Shown: in pieces, positions 8,184 to 16,974 of the stretch
Position numbering within the stretch: position 1 is the stretch's first letter
How the letters are laid out: every line of letters begins with the position of its first letter
Program-made: the position numbers and the translations under genes
Origin: Burkholderiaceae bacterium
GTDB taxonomy: Bacteria > Pseudomonadota > Gammaproteobacteria > Burkholderiales > Burkholderiaceae
NCBI GenBank assembly: GCA_021166835.1
Contig: JAJPEN010000072.1
Location: 1-44,250 of the forward strand
Reading direction: 5' to 3'
DNA: 44,250 nt
The notes under the pieces: model-generated
Database searches by the model: none
Told to the model about the DNA's origin: nothing
The model's input: only the letters and a program-made list of their open reading frames with translations

Positions 8184-8969
8184 TCAATGCGCGCCGAGCA
8201 GCGTCGTCGACAGCGTGATGATCGCCACGCCCGCGAGCATCAGCGCGAACTGCCAGAACCACTCGCCGTCGCGGCGCGTCTCGCGGTGCAATCCGGGGAT
8301 CAGGTCGGCGAGCGCCACGTAGATGAAGCTCGCCGCGGCGACGACGAGCACGTACGGCAGCAGATCCTGGCCGTGCGCGAGCGCGAAGTAGCCGACGATG
8401 CCGCCCACCACCGCGGCGGTGCCGCTCAGCAGGTTGTAGACGAGCGCGCGCCGGCGCGTGTAGCCGGCGTTGATCAGCACGATGAAGTCGCCGATCTCCT
8501 GCGGGATCTCGTGCGCGGCGATCGCCGCCGTGGTGATCCAGCCGAGCGCCGGATCGGCGAGGAAGGCCGCGGCGATCACCACGCCGTCGGCCGTGTTGTG
8601 GATCGTATCGCCGACCAGCACGACGAGGCCGGCCGGACCCGCCTCGTCGCGATCATGGCCGTGATGATGCCCGTGCCCGTCGTGCTCGTGATGGTGGCTG
8701 TGACGCAGCACGGCGAACTTCTCGAGCGCGAAGAAACCGATGATGCCGATGAGCAGCGCCCACGACAGCGAGTGGATGTCGGCGCCCGACTCGAAGGCCT
8801 CGGGAACGAGATGCAGGATCGCCGCGCCGAGCAGCAGCCCCGCCGACAGGCTCACCAGGCGGCGCACGACGCCGGCCAGCAGCGACAGCGACAGCCAGGC
8901 GGCGGCGAGCACGCTCGCCGCGCCCGACAGAAGCGTTGCGGCGATGATCGCCGCCAGCGTCCAGGTCAC
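8184..8969 (-). CDS. ZIP-family divalent metal transporter
   Basis: Predicted 261-residue inner-membrane protein with about eight hydrophobic helices. A histidine/aspartate-rich cytoplasmic loop (HSHHHEHDGHGHHHGHD, about 90-106) precedes the metal-site helices containing DTIHNTADG and AAHEIPQEIGDF. These are the HN..DG and HEIPxE signatures of the ZIP family (ZupT-like), which import zinc and other divalent cations. The start is GTG at 8969, one base after the polA stop, so translation is probably coupled to polA. An unusual polA-ZIP pairing; co-transcription may be incidental. The exact metal is not predictable. Confidence 0.9.
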   Translation of the reverse strand: MTWTLAAIIAATLLSGAASVLAAAWLSLSLLAGVVRRLVSLSAGLLLGAAILHLVPEAFESGADIHSLSWALLIGIIGFFALEKFAVLRHSHHHEHDGHGHHHGHDRDEAGPAGLVVLVGDTIHNTADGVVIAAAFLADPALGWITTAAIAAHEIPQEIGDFIVLINAGYTRRRALVYNLLSGTAAVVGGIVGYFALAHGQDLLPYVLVVAAASFIYVALADLIPGLHRETRRDGEWFWQFALMLAGVAIITLSTTLLGAH

Positions 8970-8970
8970 G

Positions 8971-11868
8971 TCAGTGCGCCTGGTCCCAGTTCGCGCCCAC
9001 GCCGCACTCGACTTCGAGCGGCACCGAGAGCGTCGCCACCCCGCTCATCCGCTTCGGCACCTGCTCGCGCACCAGAGCGAGCTCGTCCTCGGGCACCTCG
9101 AGCACGAGTTCGTCGTGCACCTGCAGGATCAGCCGCGAGCGCAAGGCCTCGCGCTCGATCCAGCGCTGCACGGCGATCATCGCGAGCTTGACCAGGTCGG
9201 CCGCGGTGCCCTGCATCGGCGCGTTGATCGCGGCGCGCTCGGCGCCCGCGCGTCGCGGACCGTTCGGGCTGTTGATCTCGGCGATCCACAGGCGGCGGCC
9301 GAGCGCCGTTTCCACATAGCCGTTGCGCCGCGCGCGCTCGCGCGTCTCCTCCATGTAGCGCGCCACGCCGGGGTAGCGCGCGAAGTAGCGCTCGATGTAG
9401 CTCTTCGCCGCACCGCGCTCGATGCCCAGGTTCGACGCCAGGCCGAAGGCGCTCATGCCGTACATCAGCCCGAAGTTGATCACCTTCGCGTAGCGGCGCT
9501 GCTCGAAGCTGACGTCGGCCGGCTCCACGCCGAAGATCTCGGCGGCCGTGGCGCGGTGCACGTCCATGCGCTGCTCGAAGGCGCGCAGCAGGTTCGCGTC
9601 CTGCGAGATGTGCGCCATGATGCGCAGCTCGATCTGCGAGTAGTCGGCCGACACGATCTTCGAGCCGGACGGCGCGACGAAGGCTTCGCGGATGCGTCGC
9701 CCTTCCGCCGTGCGGATCGGGATGTTCTGCAGGTTCGGATCGCTGGACGCGAGCCGGCCGGTGACCGCGACCGCCTGCGAATAGCGCGTGTGCACGCGTC
9801 CGCTGCGCGGATCGATCATCTTCGGCAGCTTGTCGGTGTACGTGCCCTTGAGCTTGGACAGCGAACGCCAGTCGAGCACGATGCGCGGCAGCGGGTAGTC
9901 CTGCGCGAGTTTCTCGAGCACGTCCTCGTCGGTGGACGGCGCGCCGCTGGCGGTGCGCTTGAGCACCGGCAGTCCGAGCCGCTCGTAGAGCACTTCGCAC
10001 AGTTGCTTGGGCGAGCCCATGTTCAGCGGCGCGCCGACCAGCTCGAGCGCCTGCCGCTCGAGCGCGTACATGCGCTGGGCGAGTTCCTCCGACTGCCGCG
10101 TCATCGCCTCGGCGTCGATCAGCACGCCGGTGCGCTCCATCGTCTGCAGCACGCGCGAGACCGGCAGCTCGATGTCGCGATAGATGTACGCGAGCTTCTC
10201 GTCGGCGGCGATGTCCGGGTACATCGTTCGATGCAGGTGCATCGCCACGTCGGCGTCCTCGGCCGCATAGCGGGTGGCCGATTCGAGATCGACCTGCCCG
10301 AACGGTATCTGCTTCGCACCCTTGCCGGCGACGTCGGTGTAGCGGATCGTGTGCCGATCGAGATGCCGGTCGGCGAGCGAGTCGAGATCGTGGTTGCGGT
10401 GCGCCTCCAGCACGTAGCTCTCGAGCAGCGTGTCGTGCGCGATGCCGGCCAGCCGCACGCCGTAGTTGGCGAGCACGTGCGCGTCGTACTTCAGGTTCTG
10501 CCCGACCTTCGCGCGGCGCTCATCTTCGAGCCAGCCGCGCAGCCGCCCGAGCACGTGCTCGCGCGACAGCTGCCGGGGCGCGCCGGTGTAGTCGTGCGCC
10601 ATCGGCACGTAGCAGGCTTCGTAGGGCTCGATCGCAAGCGACAGCCCGACGATCTCGGCGCGCATCGGATCGAGCGAGGTCGTCTCGGTGTCGAAGGCGA
10701 CCAGCTCGGCCGCTTCGATGCGGCGCAGCCACTCGTCGAGCCGCTCGTCGTCGAGCACCGTCTCGTAGCGCGGTTGCCGCGCGGGGGCGCGCGCAGGCAC
10801 GGCAGCCGGGACCGGCTCCCCGCTCGCCTCCGAAACGGCCTCCGGTAATGCCGTCTCGGGCAGCGTCTCCGCGAGGAATGCCGCGTCAGCCGCCTCTTTC
10901 AGTGCCGTGCCGGCCGAGGCCTCCTTCAGCGCTGCGTCGGCCGAGGCCTCCTTCGGTGCCGCGCCGGCCGGGCCCTGGTCGATTTCGCGCAGCCAGCTGC
11001 GGAAATTGCACCGCTCGAACAACTCGCGCAGCGCCGCGCGATCGGGCGGTGCGAAAGCGAGCGAACCCTCGATCGACTCGACCTGCGGCGCCAGCTCGCA
11101 GTCGGTCTTCACGGTGACGAGCCGGCGCGCCGTCGGCAGCCAGTCGAGCGCGTTGCGCAGGTTGTTGCCGGCCGCCCCGCCCACCTCGTGCGCCTGCTCG
11201 ACGAGCGCATCGAGCGAGCCGTATTGCGCGAGCCACTTCGCCGCCGTCTTCGGCCCCACCTTCTCGACGCCGGGCACGTTGTCGACCGAGTCGCCGACGA
11301 GCGTGAGCCAGTCGACGATGCGTTCCGGCGCGACGCCGAACTTCGCGACCACGGCGTCCCGGTCGAGCCGTTCGCCGGGGCCGCCGTCGCGCGTCATCGT
11401 GTTCACCAGCACGACGTCGTCGTCGACCAGTTGGGCGAGGTCCTTGTCGCCGGTGGAGACGATGGTCTTCATTCCGCTCGCGCGCGCCTGCGCGGCGAGC
11501 GTGCCGATCACGTCGTCGGCCTCGATGCCGTCGACCATGACGAGCGGCCAGCCCAGCGCGCGCACGAGCTGATGGATGAGCGGGATCTGCCGCGCGAGAT
11601 CCTCGGGCATCGCCTTGCGATTGGCCTTGTACTCGGGGTACCAGTCGTCGCGAAAGGTCTTGCCGGGCGCGTCGAACACGACCGCGCCGTGGGTCGCGCC
11701 GGCAAAGCCGTTCGGTTTGCCGTCGGCACGCAGACGCCGTAGCATCGCCACCATGCCGTAGATCGCACCGGTGGGCTCGCCCGACTTGTTGCGCAGATCC
11801 GGAAGCGCGTGGAACGCGCGATACAGATACCCCGAGCCGTCAACCAGCAGAAGCGTTTTATCGGACAT
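8971..11868 (-). CDS. polA: DNA polymerase I
   Basis: Predicted 965-residue Pol I with all three domains. The 5' nuclease (1-290) starts LLLVDGSGYLYRAFHALP and contains LTLVGDSVDNVPGVEKVG. The 3'-5' proofreading domain keeps its metal site FDTET (392-396). The polymerase has motif A SADYSQIELRI, motif B RRYAKVINFGLMYG and motif C LQVHDELVLE. An alanine/glutamate-rich linker at about 299-366 carries short repeats (KEASADA, KEASAGT, KEAADA) and is longer than usual. The ATG at 11868 overlaps the start of the divergent LOG gene within CATG. No strong ribosome site is visible, so a slightly different start remains possible. It acts in Okazaki fragment processing and repair. Confidence 0.96.
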   Translation of the reverse strand: MSDKTLLLVDGSGYLYRAFHALPDLRNKSGEPTGAIYGMVAMLRRLRADGKPNGFAGATHGAVVFDAPGKTFRDDWYPEYKANRKAMPEDLARQIPLIHQLVRALGWPLVMVDGIEADDVIGTLAAQARASGMKTIVSTGDKDLAQLVDDDVVLVNTMTRDGGPGERLDRDAVVAKFGVAPERIVDWLTLVGDSVDNVPGVEKVGPKTAAKWLAQYGSLDALVEQAHEVGGAAGNNLRNALDWLPTARRLVTVKTDCELAPQVESIEGSLAFAPPDRAALRELFERCNFRSWLREIDQGPAGAAPKEASADAALKEASAGTALKEAADAAFLAETLPETALPEAVSEASGEPVPAAVPARAPARQPRYETVLDDERLDEWLRRIEAAELVAFDTETTSLDPMRAEIVGLSLAIEPYEACYVPMAHDYTGAPRQLSREHVLGRLRGWLEDERRAKVGQNLKYDAHVLANYGVRLAGIAHDTLLESYVLEAHRNHDLDSLADRHLDRHTIRYTDVAGKGAKQIPFGQVDLESATRYAAEDADVAMHLHRTMYPDIAADEKLAYIYRDIELPVSRVLQTMERTGVLIDAEAMTRQSEELAQRMYALERQALELVGAPLNMGSPKQLCEVLYERLGLPVLKRTASGAPSTDEDVLEKLAQDYPLPRIVLDWRSLSKLKGTYTDKLPKMIDPRSGRVHTRYSQAVAVTGRLASSDPNLQNIPIRTAEGRRIREAFVAPSGSKIVSADYSQIELRIMAHISQDANLLRAFEQRMDVHRATAAEIFGVEPADVSFEQRRYAKVINFGLMYGMSAFGLASNLGIERGAAKSYIERYFARYPGVARYMEETRERARRNGYVETALGRRLWIAEINSPNGPRRAGAERAAINAPMQGTAADLVKLAMIAVQRWIEREALRSRLILQVHDELVLEVPEDELALVREQVPKRMSGVATLSVPLEVECGVGANWDQAH

Positions 11869-12601
11869 GTCCAGCAGCAAGCAGGTGCCGCAGTTGCGCG
11901 CGATCGAAAGCCCGGAGCGGTCGACGTCGCTGAAGGCGCGCGAGTCATGGCATATCTTTGGAATTATCTCAGAGTTCGTCGAGGCTACCGAACGCCTGTC
12001 CGACGTGCGACCGGCCGTGTCGATCTTCGGCAGCGCGCGCGTGCGCCCGGGTCATCGCTGGTACGAGACCACGGTCGACGTCGCGCGGCGCCTGTCGGAC
12101 GCCGGCTTCGCGATCATCTCCGGCGGCGGCCCAGGCATCATGGAAGCGGCGAACCTCGGCGGGCACAGCGGCAAGTCGGCGTCGATCGGGCTGAACATCC
12201 AGCTGCCGATGGAGCAGACCGGCAACGAATACCAGGACATCTCGCTGAACTTCCGCCACTTCTTCGCGCGCAAGGTGGCTTTCGCGAAATACGCCACCGC
12301 GTTCATCGCCGCGCCGGGCGGCTTCGGCACGCTCGACGAGCTGTTCGAAGTGCTCACGATGGTGCAGACGCGCATGGGCCGGCGCATCCCGGTCATTCTG
12401 ATGGACGGGGCCTTCTGGGGCGGACTGCTCGACTGGATCCGCTCGCAGCTGGTGGGCAACGGCCTGATCTCGCCCGGCGACATCGACCTGATCCAGGTAA
12501 TCGACGATCCGGCCACCGTCGTCGAGTCGATCTTCGATTTCTACCAGACGCGAGGCTTCGTGCCGACGGCGGACGAACGCGAACGGATGCTCTACCTGTA
12601 G
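11867..12601 (+). CDS. LOG-family Rossmann-fold protein (TIGR00730 type)
   Basis: Predicted 244-residue member of the LOG/lysine-decarboxylase-like family. SIFGSARVRPG opens the Rossmann fold, GGGPGIMEAANLGG follows, and the catalytic PGGFGTLDELFE is intact. Family enzymes hydrolyse nucleoside 5'-monophosphates, and some activate cytokinin ribotides; in most bacteria the role is unknown. The ARESWHIFGIISEFVEATERL extension marks the longer bacterial subgroup. The first usable start is the ATG at 11867, which overlaps the polA start codon on the other strand. Ribosome-site support is weak, and GTG/TTG codons 15-30 bases downstream are alternatives. thrB begins eight bases after the stop. Confidence 0.88.
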   Translation: MSSSKQVPQLRAIESPERSTSLKARESWHIFGIISEFVEATERLSDVRPAVSIFGSARVRPGHRWYETTVDVARRLSDAGFAIISGGGPGIMEAANLGGHSGKSASIGLNIQLPMEQTGNEYQDISLNFRHFFARKVAFAKYATAFIAAPGGFGTLDELFEVLTMVQTRMGRRIPVILMDGAFWGGLLDWIRSQLVGNGLISPGDIDLIQVIDDPATVVESIFDFYQTRGFVPTADERERMLYL

Positions 12602-12608
12602 CGCGCCG

Positions 12609-13571
12609 ATGGCCGTGTTCACCTTCGTTTCGCGCGACGCGCTCGCGCGCTGGCTTGCGCGCTACGACATCGGAGATCTGGTCGAGCACGAAGGCATCGC
12701 TTCGGGCATCGAGAACAGCAACTGGTTCGTGACGACCACCGCCGGCCGCTACGTGCTCACGCTGTTCGAGCGGATGACCGCGCAGGAGCTGCCTTTCCAC
12801 CTCGGTCTGCTGCATCGGCTGGCCGCGCACGGCATCCCTTGCCCCGACCCGGTCGCCGATCGCGACGGCGTCGTGCTCGAAACCCTGATGGGCAAGCCGG
12901 CGGCCCTGTGCAGCCGGCTCGACGGACAGCCCGAGATGCAGCCGGGCCCGGCGCATTGCGCGCAGCTGGGCGAAACGATCGCGCGCATGCATCTGGCGGC
13001 GGCCGACTACCCCGGCCGCACGCCGAACCCGCGCGGACTGTCCTGGTGGCAGGCGGTCGCCCCGCAGCTGGGCGTGCAGCTGGCGCCGGAGCAGGCCGCG
13101 CTGCTCGCCGACGAGATCGAACATCAGCGGGCCTTCGCGGCTGGCGGCCGGCTCGCGTCGCTGCCCGCCTCGGCGGTGCACGCCGATCTTTTCCGCGACA
13201 ACGTCTTCTTCGACGCGCGAACGCGGTCGCCGCGACTCGCCGGCATCATCGATTTCTGGTTCGCCGGCGTCGACGCCTGGCTCTTCGATCTCGCGGTCGC
13301 CGCCAACGACTGGTGCACCGACGAGAATGAAGGCTTCGACACCCGGCGCCTTGCCGCGCTGCTCGATGCCTATCGCCGCGTGCGTCCGCTGCAGCCCGCC
13401 GAGCACGACGCCTGGCAGACGATGCTGCGCGCGGCGGCGCTGCGCTTCTGGGTGTCGCGCCTGTACGACCTGCATTGCCCCCGCCCGGCCGAGATCGTCG
13501 TGCCGAAGGATCCGGCTCGCTTCGAGCGCATCCTTCGACTGCGCCGCGCCGAAGCGCCGGCGCTGCATTGA
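12609..13571 (+). CDS. thrB: Homoserine kinase, type II (kinase fold)
   Basis: Predicted 320-residue homoserine kinase of the aminoglycoside-phosphotransferase fold used by many alpha- and betaproteobacteria in place of the GHMP-type ThrB. It phosphorylates homoserine on the way to threonine. The N-terminus AVFTFVSRDALARWLARYD is characteristic. The nucleotide loop contains GIENSNWFV and the catalytic loop HADLFRDN (191-198). IIDFWFAG (213-220) provides the metal aspartate D215. It starts eight bases after the LOG gene and ends 12 bases before the membrane-protein gene, so it is probably part of one operon. thrC is not in view. Confidence 0.93.
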   Translation: MAVFTFVSRDALARWLARYDIGDLVEHEGIASGIENSNWFVTTTAGRYVLTLFERMTAQELPFHLGLLHRLAAHGIPCPDPVADRDGVVLETLMGKPAALCSRLDGQPEMQPGPAHCAQLGETIARMHLAAADYPGRTPNPRGLSWWQAVAPQLGVQLAPEQAALLADEIEHQRAFAAGGRLASLPASAVHADLFRDNVFFDARTRSPRLAGIIDFWFAGVDAWLFDLAVAANDWCTDENEGFDTRRLAALLDAYRRVRPLQPAEHDAWQTMLRAAALRFWVSRLYDLHCPRPAEIVVPKDPARFERILRLRRAEAPALH

Positions 13572-13583
13572 GCGCAACGGCGG

Positions 13584-14387
13584 ATGCGCATCGTCCCCCT
13601 GCCCGCGCGCGCCGGCTGGCGTTGGGTGGCGCGCGGCTTCGCGCTGCTGCGCCGCCAGCCGATCGCGCTGCTCGCCATCACGTTCCTGAACCTGCTGCTG
13701 CTGTCGCTGTCGGTGCTCATCCCCTTCGTCGGTTCGATCGCCCCGCTGGTGCTCGCGCCGGCGCTGATGGTCGGGCTGATGCGCGCCGTGGGCACCGCCG
13801 ACGAAGGCCGCATGCCGCTGCCGTCGATGCTCTTCGCCGCCTTTCGCGAGGACGGCGGTCGCGCGCTGCGCCCGCTGCTGCTGCTGGGCATCGTCAATGC
13901 GGTGGCGACGATGCTCGCGCTCGCGCTGGCGGCGCTGTTCGACGGCGGCGCGCTGATGCAGCTGGCGGCCGGCAACCTGGAGGAAGCCGAGTCGGCGGCG
14001 CTCGACGAAGTCTCGCTGTGGCTGGCGGCGGCAACCTTCGTCACCGCCTACCTTCCGGTGCAGATGGCGATGTGGTATGCGCCGCTCTTCGTCGCGTGGC
14101 ATCGCGTGCCGCCGGTGAAGTCGCTCTTCTTCAGCCTGCTGGCCGTCTGGCGCAACCGCGGCGCCTTCCTCGTCTACGGGATCGGCTGGTTCGCCATCGC
14201 CTTCGCCGGCTCGCTCGTCGTGCGCGCGGTGCAGGGCGCCTTCGGCTCGCACCCCCTCGCGATGTCGATGATCCTGTCGCCGCTCTCGCTCGCGCTGATC
14301 ACCGTGATCTACTGCTCGTTCTGGCCGACCTACCGCGAACCGGTGAGCGACCCGGCGCCCGACGCACGCGAGCCTGAGCGCACCTGA
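13584..14387 (+). CDS. BPSS1780-type membrane protein
   Basis: Predicted 267-residue polytopic inner-membrane protein with about five to six hydrophobic helices (for example LLAITFLNLLLLSLSVLIPF, and FLVYGIGWFAIAFAGSL towards the C-terminus). The start RIVPLPARAGWRWVARGFALLRRQP and the thrB neighbourhood match a family I recall from Burkholderia as BPSS1780. No enzymatic motif is visible and no function is established. It ends 19 bases before the convergent uvrD stop. The short gap includes a 12-base palindrome CGCGCCGGCGCG (14395-14406). Confidence 0.8.
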   Translation: MRIVPLPARAGWRWVARGFALLRRQPIALLAITFLNLLLLSLSVLIPFVGSIAPLVLAPALMVGLMRAVGTADEGRMPLPSMLFAAFREDGGRALRPLLLLGIVNAVATMLALALAALFDGGALMQLAAGNLEEAESAALDEVSLWLAAATFVTAYLPVQMAMWYAPLFVAWHRVPPVKSLFFSLLAVWRNRGAFLVYGIGWFAIAFAGSLVVRAVQGAFGSHPLAMSMILSPLSLALITVIYCSFWPTYREPVSDPAPDAREPERT

Positions 14388-14406
14388 GTTTTCTCGCGCC
14401 GGCGCG

Positions 14407-16974
14407 TCAGCCGCAGGGCTCGAGCTTCGCCACCGACAGCGCGAGCCACTTCGTTCCCTCGCGCTCGAAACGCACCTGCGCGCGCGCATCGTCGCCGCTG
14501 CCTTCGAGAGCGACGATCACGCCTGCACCGAAACGCGCGTGCGCGACGTTCTGCCCCACGCGGAATCCGGTGCCGCGGCCGGTGTCGTAGACCGGCTGCG
14601 CAAAGGCCTCGCGCCCGCCCGAGCCGGATGCGAAGCCCGCGCGCTCGCGGCCGCCCGCGCCCGAACGTCCGCCCCACGGCGCCGCGCCGCTCCAGCCGAA
14701 GGCCGACGCCCCGCCGCGTTCGCCCATGGGCTGCGGACGCGGCCCGAGCCACTTCAGCAGCGCCGGCGGCAGCTCGTCGAGGAAACGCGAGCGCAGGTTG
14801 TAGCGCGTGTGCCCGTGCAGCATCCGCGTCTGCGCGAACGACAGGTACAGGCGCTTGCGCGCGCGCGTGATCGCGACGTACATCAGCCGGCGCTCTTCCT
14901 CGAGGCCCTGCGGATCGGTGATCGAATTCTCGTGCGGGAAGAGCCCTTCCTCGAGACCGGTGAGGAAGACCGCGTCGAATTCGAGCCCCTTGGCCGAATG
15001 CACGGTCATCATCTGCACGGCGTCGGCGCCCTCGCCCGCCTGGTTCTCGCCGGCTTCCAGCGAGGCGTGCGCGAGGAAGGCCGCCAGCGGCGTGATCTGC
15101 ACGGCGCCGGGCGCGGCGAATGCGTCGTCGATGCCCACGACGGCCGCCTCGGCCTGCGCTTCGGAGGCCTGCGCAGCCGCCGCGGACGACTCCGGCTGCG
15201 CGGCCCCCCTTCCCGCCAGGCCGAAATTCGCCGGCGTACCCGCCTCGATGCCTTCCTCGGCGACGAAGCTCGCCGCGGCGTTGACCAGTTCGCGCAGGTT
15301 CTCGACGCGCTCCTGTCCTTCGCGCTCGCTGCGGTAATGCGCAACGAGCCCGCTCGCCTCGATCACATGCGCGACGACCTCCGGCAGCGGCAGCGCCTGC
15401 GTGTCGGCGCGCAGCCGTGCGACGAGCTGCACGAAGGCCGCGAGCCGCGAGCCGCCTGCGCCCGCCACCGAAGCGACCGACGCGTAGAGACTCGTGCCGC
15501 TGCGCCGGGCCTGGTCCTGCAGCGACTCGAGCGTGCGCGCGCCGATGCCGCGCGCCGGAAAATTCGCCACGCGCAGGAACGCGCCGTCGTCGTCCGGGTT
15601 CTCCATCAGCCGCAGATAGGCGAGCGCGTGCTTGACCTCGGCGCGCTCGAAGAAGCGCAGCCCCCCGTAGACCCGGTACGGCAGCCCCGCCGAGAACAGC
15701 GCGTGCTCGAGCACGCGCGATTGCGCATTCGAGCGGTACAGCACGGCGATGGCGCTGCGCATCCAGCCCTCGGCCACCAGCGAGCGGATCTCCTCGACCA
15801 GCCATTGCGCTTCCTGCGCGTCGCCGAGCGACTCGCGCACCCGCACCGGCTCGCCCTCGCCGGCGTCGGTCCACAGGTTCTTGCCCAGCCGGTTGCGGTT
15901 GTGCGCGATCAGCGCATTGGCGCAGTCGAGGATGTTGCCGTGCGAGCGGTAGTTCTGCTCGAGGCGGATCAGATGCGCGACGCGGAACTCGCGCTCGAAG
16001 GCGGCCATGTTCGCCACGCGCGCGCCGCGGAACGAATAGATGCTCTGGTCGTCGTCGCCCACGGCGAACAGCACCGACGATTCGCCGGCGAGCAGCTTCA
16101 GCCACTCGTACTGCAGCGTGTTGGTGTCCTGGAACTCGTCGACCAGGATGTGGCGAAAGCGCGCCCGGTAGTGCTCGCGCAGCGGCGCGTTGCGCGACAG
16201 CAGCTCGTGGCTGCGCAGCAGCAGCTCGGCGAAATCGACGACGCCCTCGCGCTGGCACTGCTCGTCGTAGGCGGCGTACAGCTCGACCATGCGCCGCGTG
16301 TGCTCGTCGTAGGCCTCGACCGCCGCCGCGCGCCGGCCCTCTTCCTTGGCGGCGTTGATGAAATGCTGCAGGGACTTGGGCGGGAACTTCTCGTCGTCGA
16401 CGTTCAGCGCGCGCAGCAGCCGCTTGATCGCGGCGAGCTGGTCCTGCGAATCGAGGATCTGGAAGGTGTGCGGCAACCCGGCATCGCGATGATGCACGCG
16501 CAGCATCCGGTTGGCCAGCCCGTGGAAGGTGCCGATCCACATGCCGCGCGGCTCGATGGGGAGCATCGCGGACAGCCGCGTGAGCATCTCGCGCGCGGCC
16601 TTGTTGGTGAAGGTGACGGCGAGAATGCCGTGCGGGCCGACCTGGCCCGTGGAGATCAGCCAGGCGATGCGCGTGGTGAGTACGCGCGTCTTGCCGCTGC
16701 CGGCGCCGGCGAGCACAAGCGCGTGCTCGGCCGGCAGCGTGACCGCTTCGCGCTGGCGATCGTTGAGCTGCTCGAGGAGTCTCAGCGCTGCGCTCGCATC
16801 GTGTGCAGCCTCGGGGTCAACCTCAGTGTCAACCTCAGTGTCAACGTCGGGGCGACGACTTGCGCGTGCGCTGCGACCAGACGGGCTGGCGGGGGGTGAG
16901 CGCGCCGTGGCGGATTTCCACGCAGCGGTTGACCCAGCGCACCGATTCGTCGTCGTAGTCGACGATCGGCGCAT
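14407..16974 (-). CDS. uvrD: UvrD/Rep-type superfamily 1 DNA helicase
   Basis: Predicted 3'-5' SF1A helicase for mismatch and nucleotide-excision repair. Walker A is AGAGSGKT, Walker B DEFQDTN, motif III GDDDQSIYSFRGA, motif IV LEQNYRSHGN, motif V MTVHSAKGLEFD and motif VI VAITRARKRLYLS. A C-terminal Tudor-like tail includes GTGFRVGQNVAHARFG. The start is uncertain. UvrD proteins normally begin about ten residues before LNDRQREAV, yet the only ATG/GTG/TTG in frame ahead of the helicase core is the ATG at 16974. That would overlap the OmpA-like gene by 134 bases and add an R/S/T-rich stretch that looks like a shadow frame. A CTG at 16785 would give a normal 792-residue protein. A sequence error in the 12-base repeats at 16809-16844 is also possible. 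Confidence 0.93.
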   Translation of the reverse strand: MRRSSTTTTNRCAGSTAAWKSATARSPPASPSGRSARASRRPDVDTEVDTEVDPEAAHDASAALRLLEQLNDRQREAVTLPAEHALVLAGAGSGKTRVLTTRIAWLISTGQVGPHGILAVTFTNKAAREMLTRLSAMLPIEPRGMWIGTFHGLANRMLRVHHRDAGLPHTFQILDSQDQLAAIKRLLRALNVDDEKFPPKSLQHFINAAKEEGRRAAAVEAYDEHTRRMVELYAAYDEQCQREGVVDFAELLLRSHELLSRNAPLREHYRARFRHILVDEFQDTNTLQYEWLKLLAGESSVLFAVGDDDQSIYSFRGARVANMAAFEREFRVAHLIRLEQNYRSHGNILDCANALIAHNRNRLGKNLWTDAGEGEPVRVRESLGDAQEAQWLVEEIRSLVAEGWMRSAIAVLYRSNAQSRVLEHALFSAGLPYRVYGGLRFFERAEVKHALAYLRLMENPDDDGAFLRVANFPARGIGARTLESLQDQARRSGTSLYASVASVAGAGGSRLAAFVQLVARLRADTQALPLPEVVAHVIEASGLVAHYRSEREGQERVENLRELVNAAASFVAEEGIEAGTPANFGLAGRGAAQPESSAAAAQASEAQAEAAVVGIDDAFAAPGAVQITPLAAFLAHASLEAGENQAGEGADAVQMMTVHSAKGLEFDAVFLTGLEEGLFPHENSITDPQGLEEERRLMYVAITRARKRLYLSFAQTRMLHGHTRYNLRSRFLDELPPALLKWLGPRPQPMGERGGASAFGWSGAAPWGGRSGAGGRERAGFASGSGGREAFAQPVYDTGRGTGFRVGQNVAHARFGAGVIVALEGSGDDARAQVRFEREGTKWLALSVAKLEPCG
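16809..16844. repeat. Three 12-bp tandem repeats at the OmpA/uvrD junction
   Basis: CCTCAGTGTCAA occurs exactly at 16821-16832 and 16833-16844, with a two-mismatch copy at 16809-16820. In the uvrD frame this encodes VDTE-VDTE-VDPE. In the OmpA-like frame the first minus-strand unit contains the TGA stop (16841-16843). The 12-base unit preserves frame, so copy-number change would lengthen or shorten the uvrD leader only. Confidence 0.85.

Noticed and set aside
14395..14406. Terminator between the BPSS1780-like gene and uvrD
   Set aside because: CGCGCCGGCGCG is palindromic, but without a real loop it gives only a four-base stem, and no T-tract follows on either strand in the right place.
12393..14489. 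698-codon open frame on the minus strand
   Set aside because: Antisense to thrB, the LOG gene and the BPSS1780-like gene, all of which carry recognisable motifs on the plus strand.
14539..16899. 786-codon open frame on the plus strand
   Set aside because: Antisense to uvrD. Composition is the arginine/alanine/valine-rich type expected from stop-poor GC-rich DNA, with no family motif.
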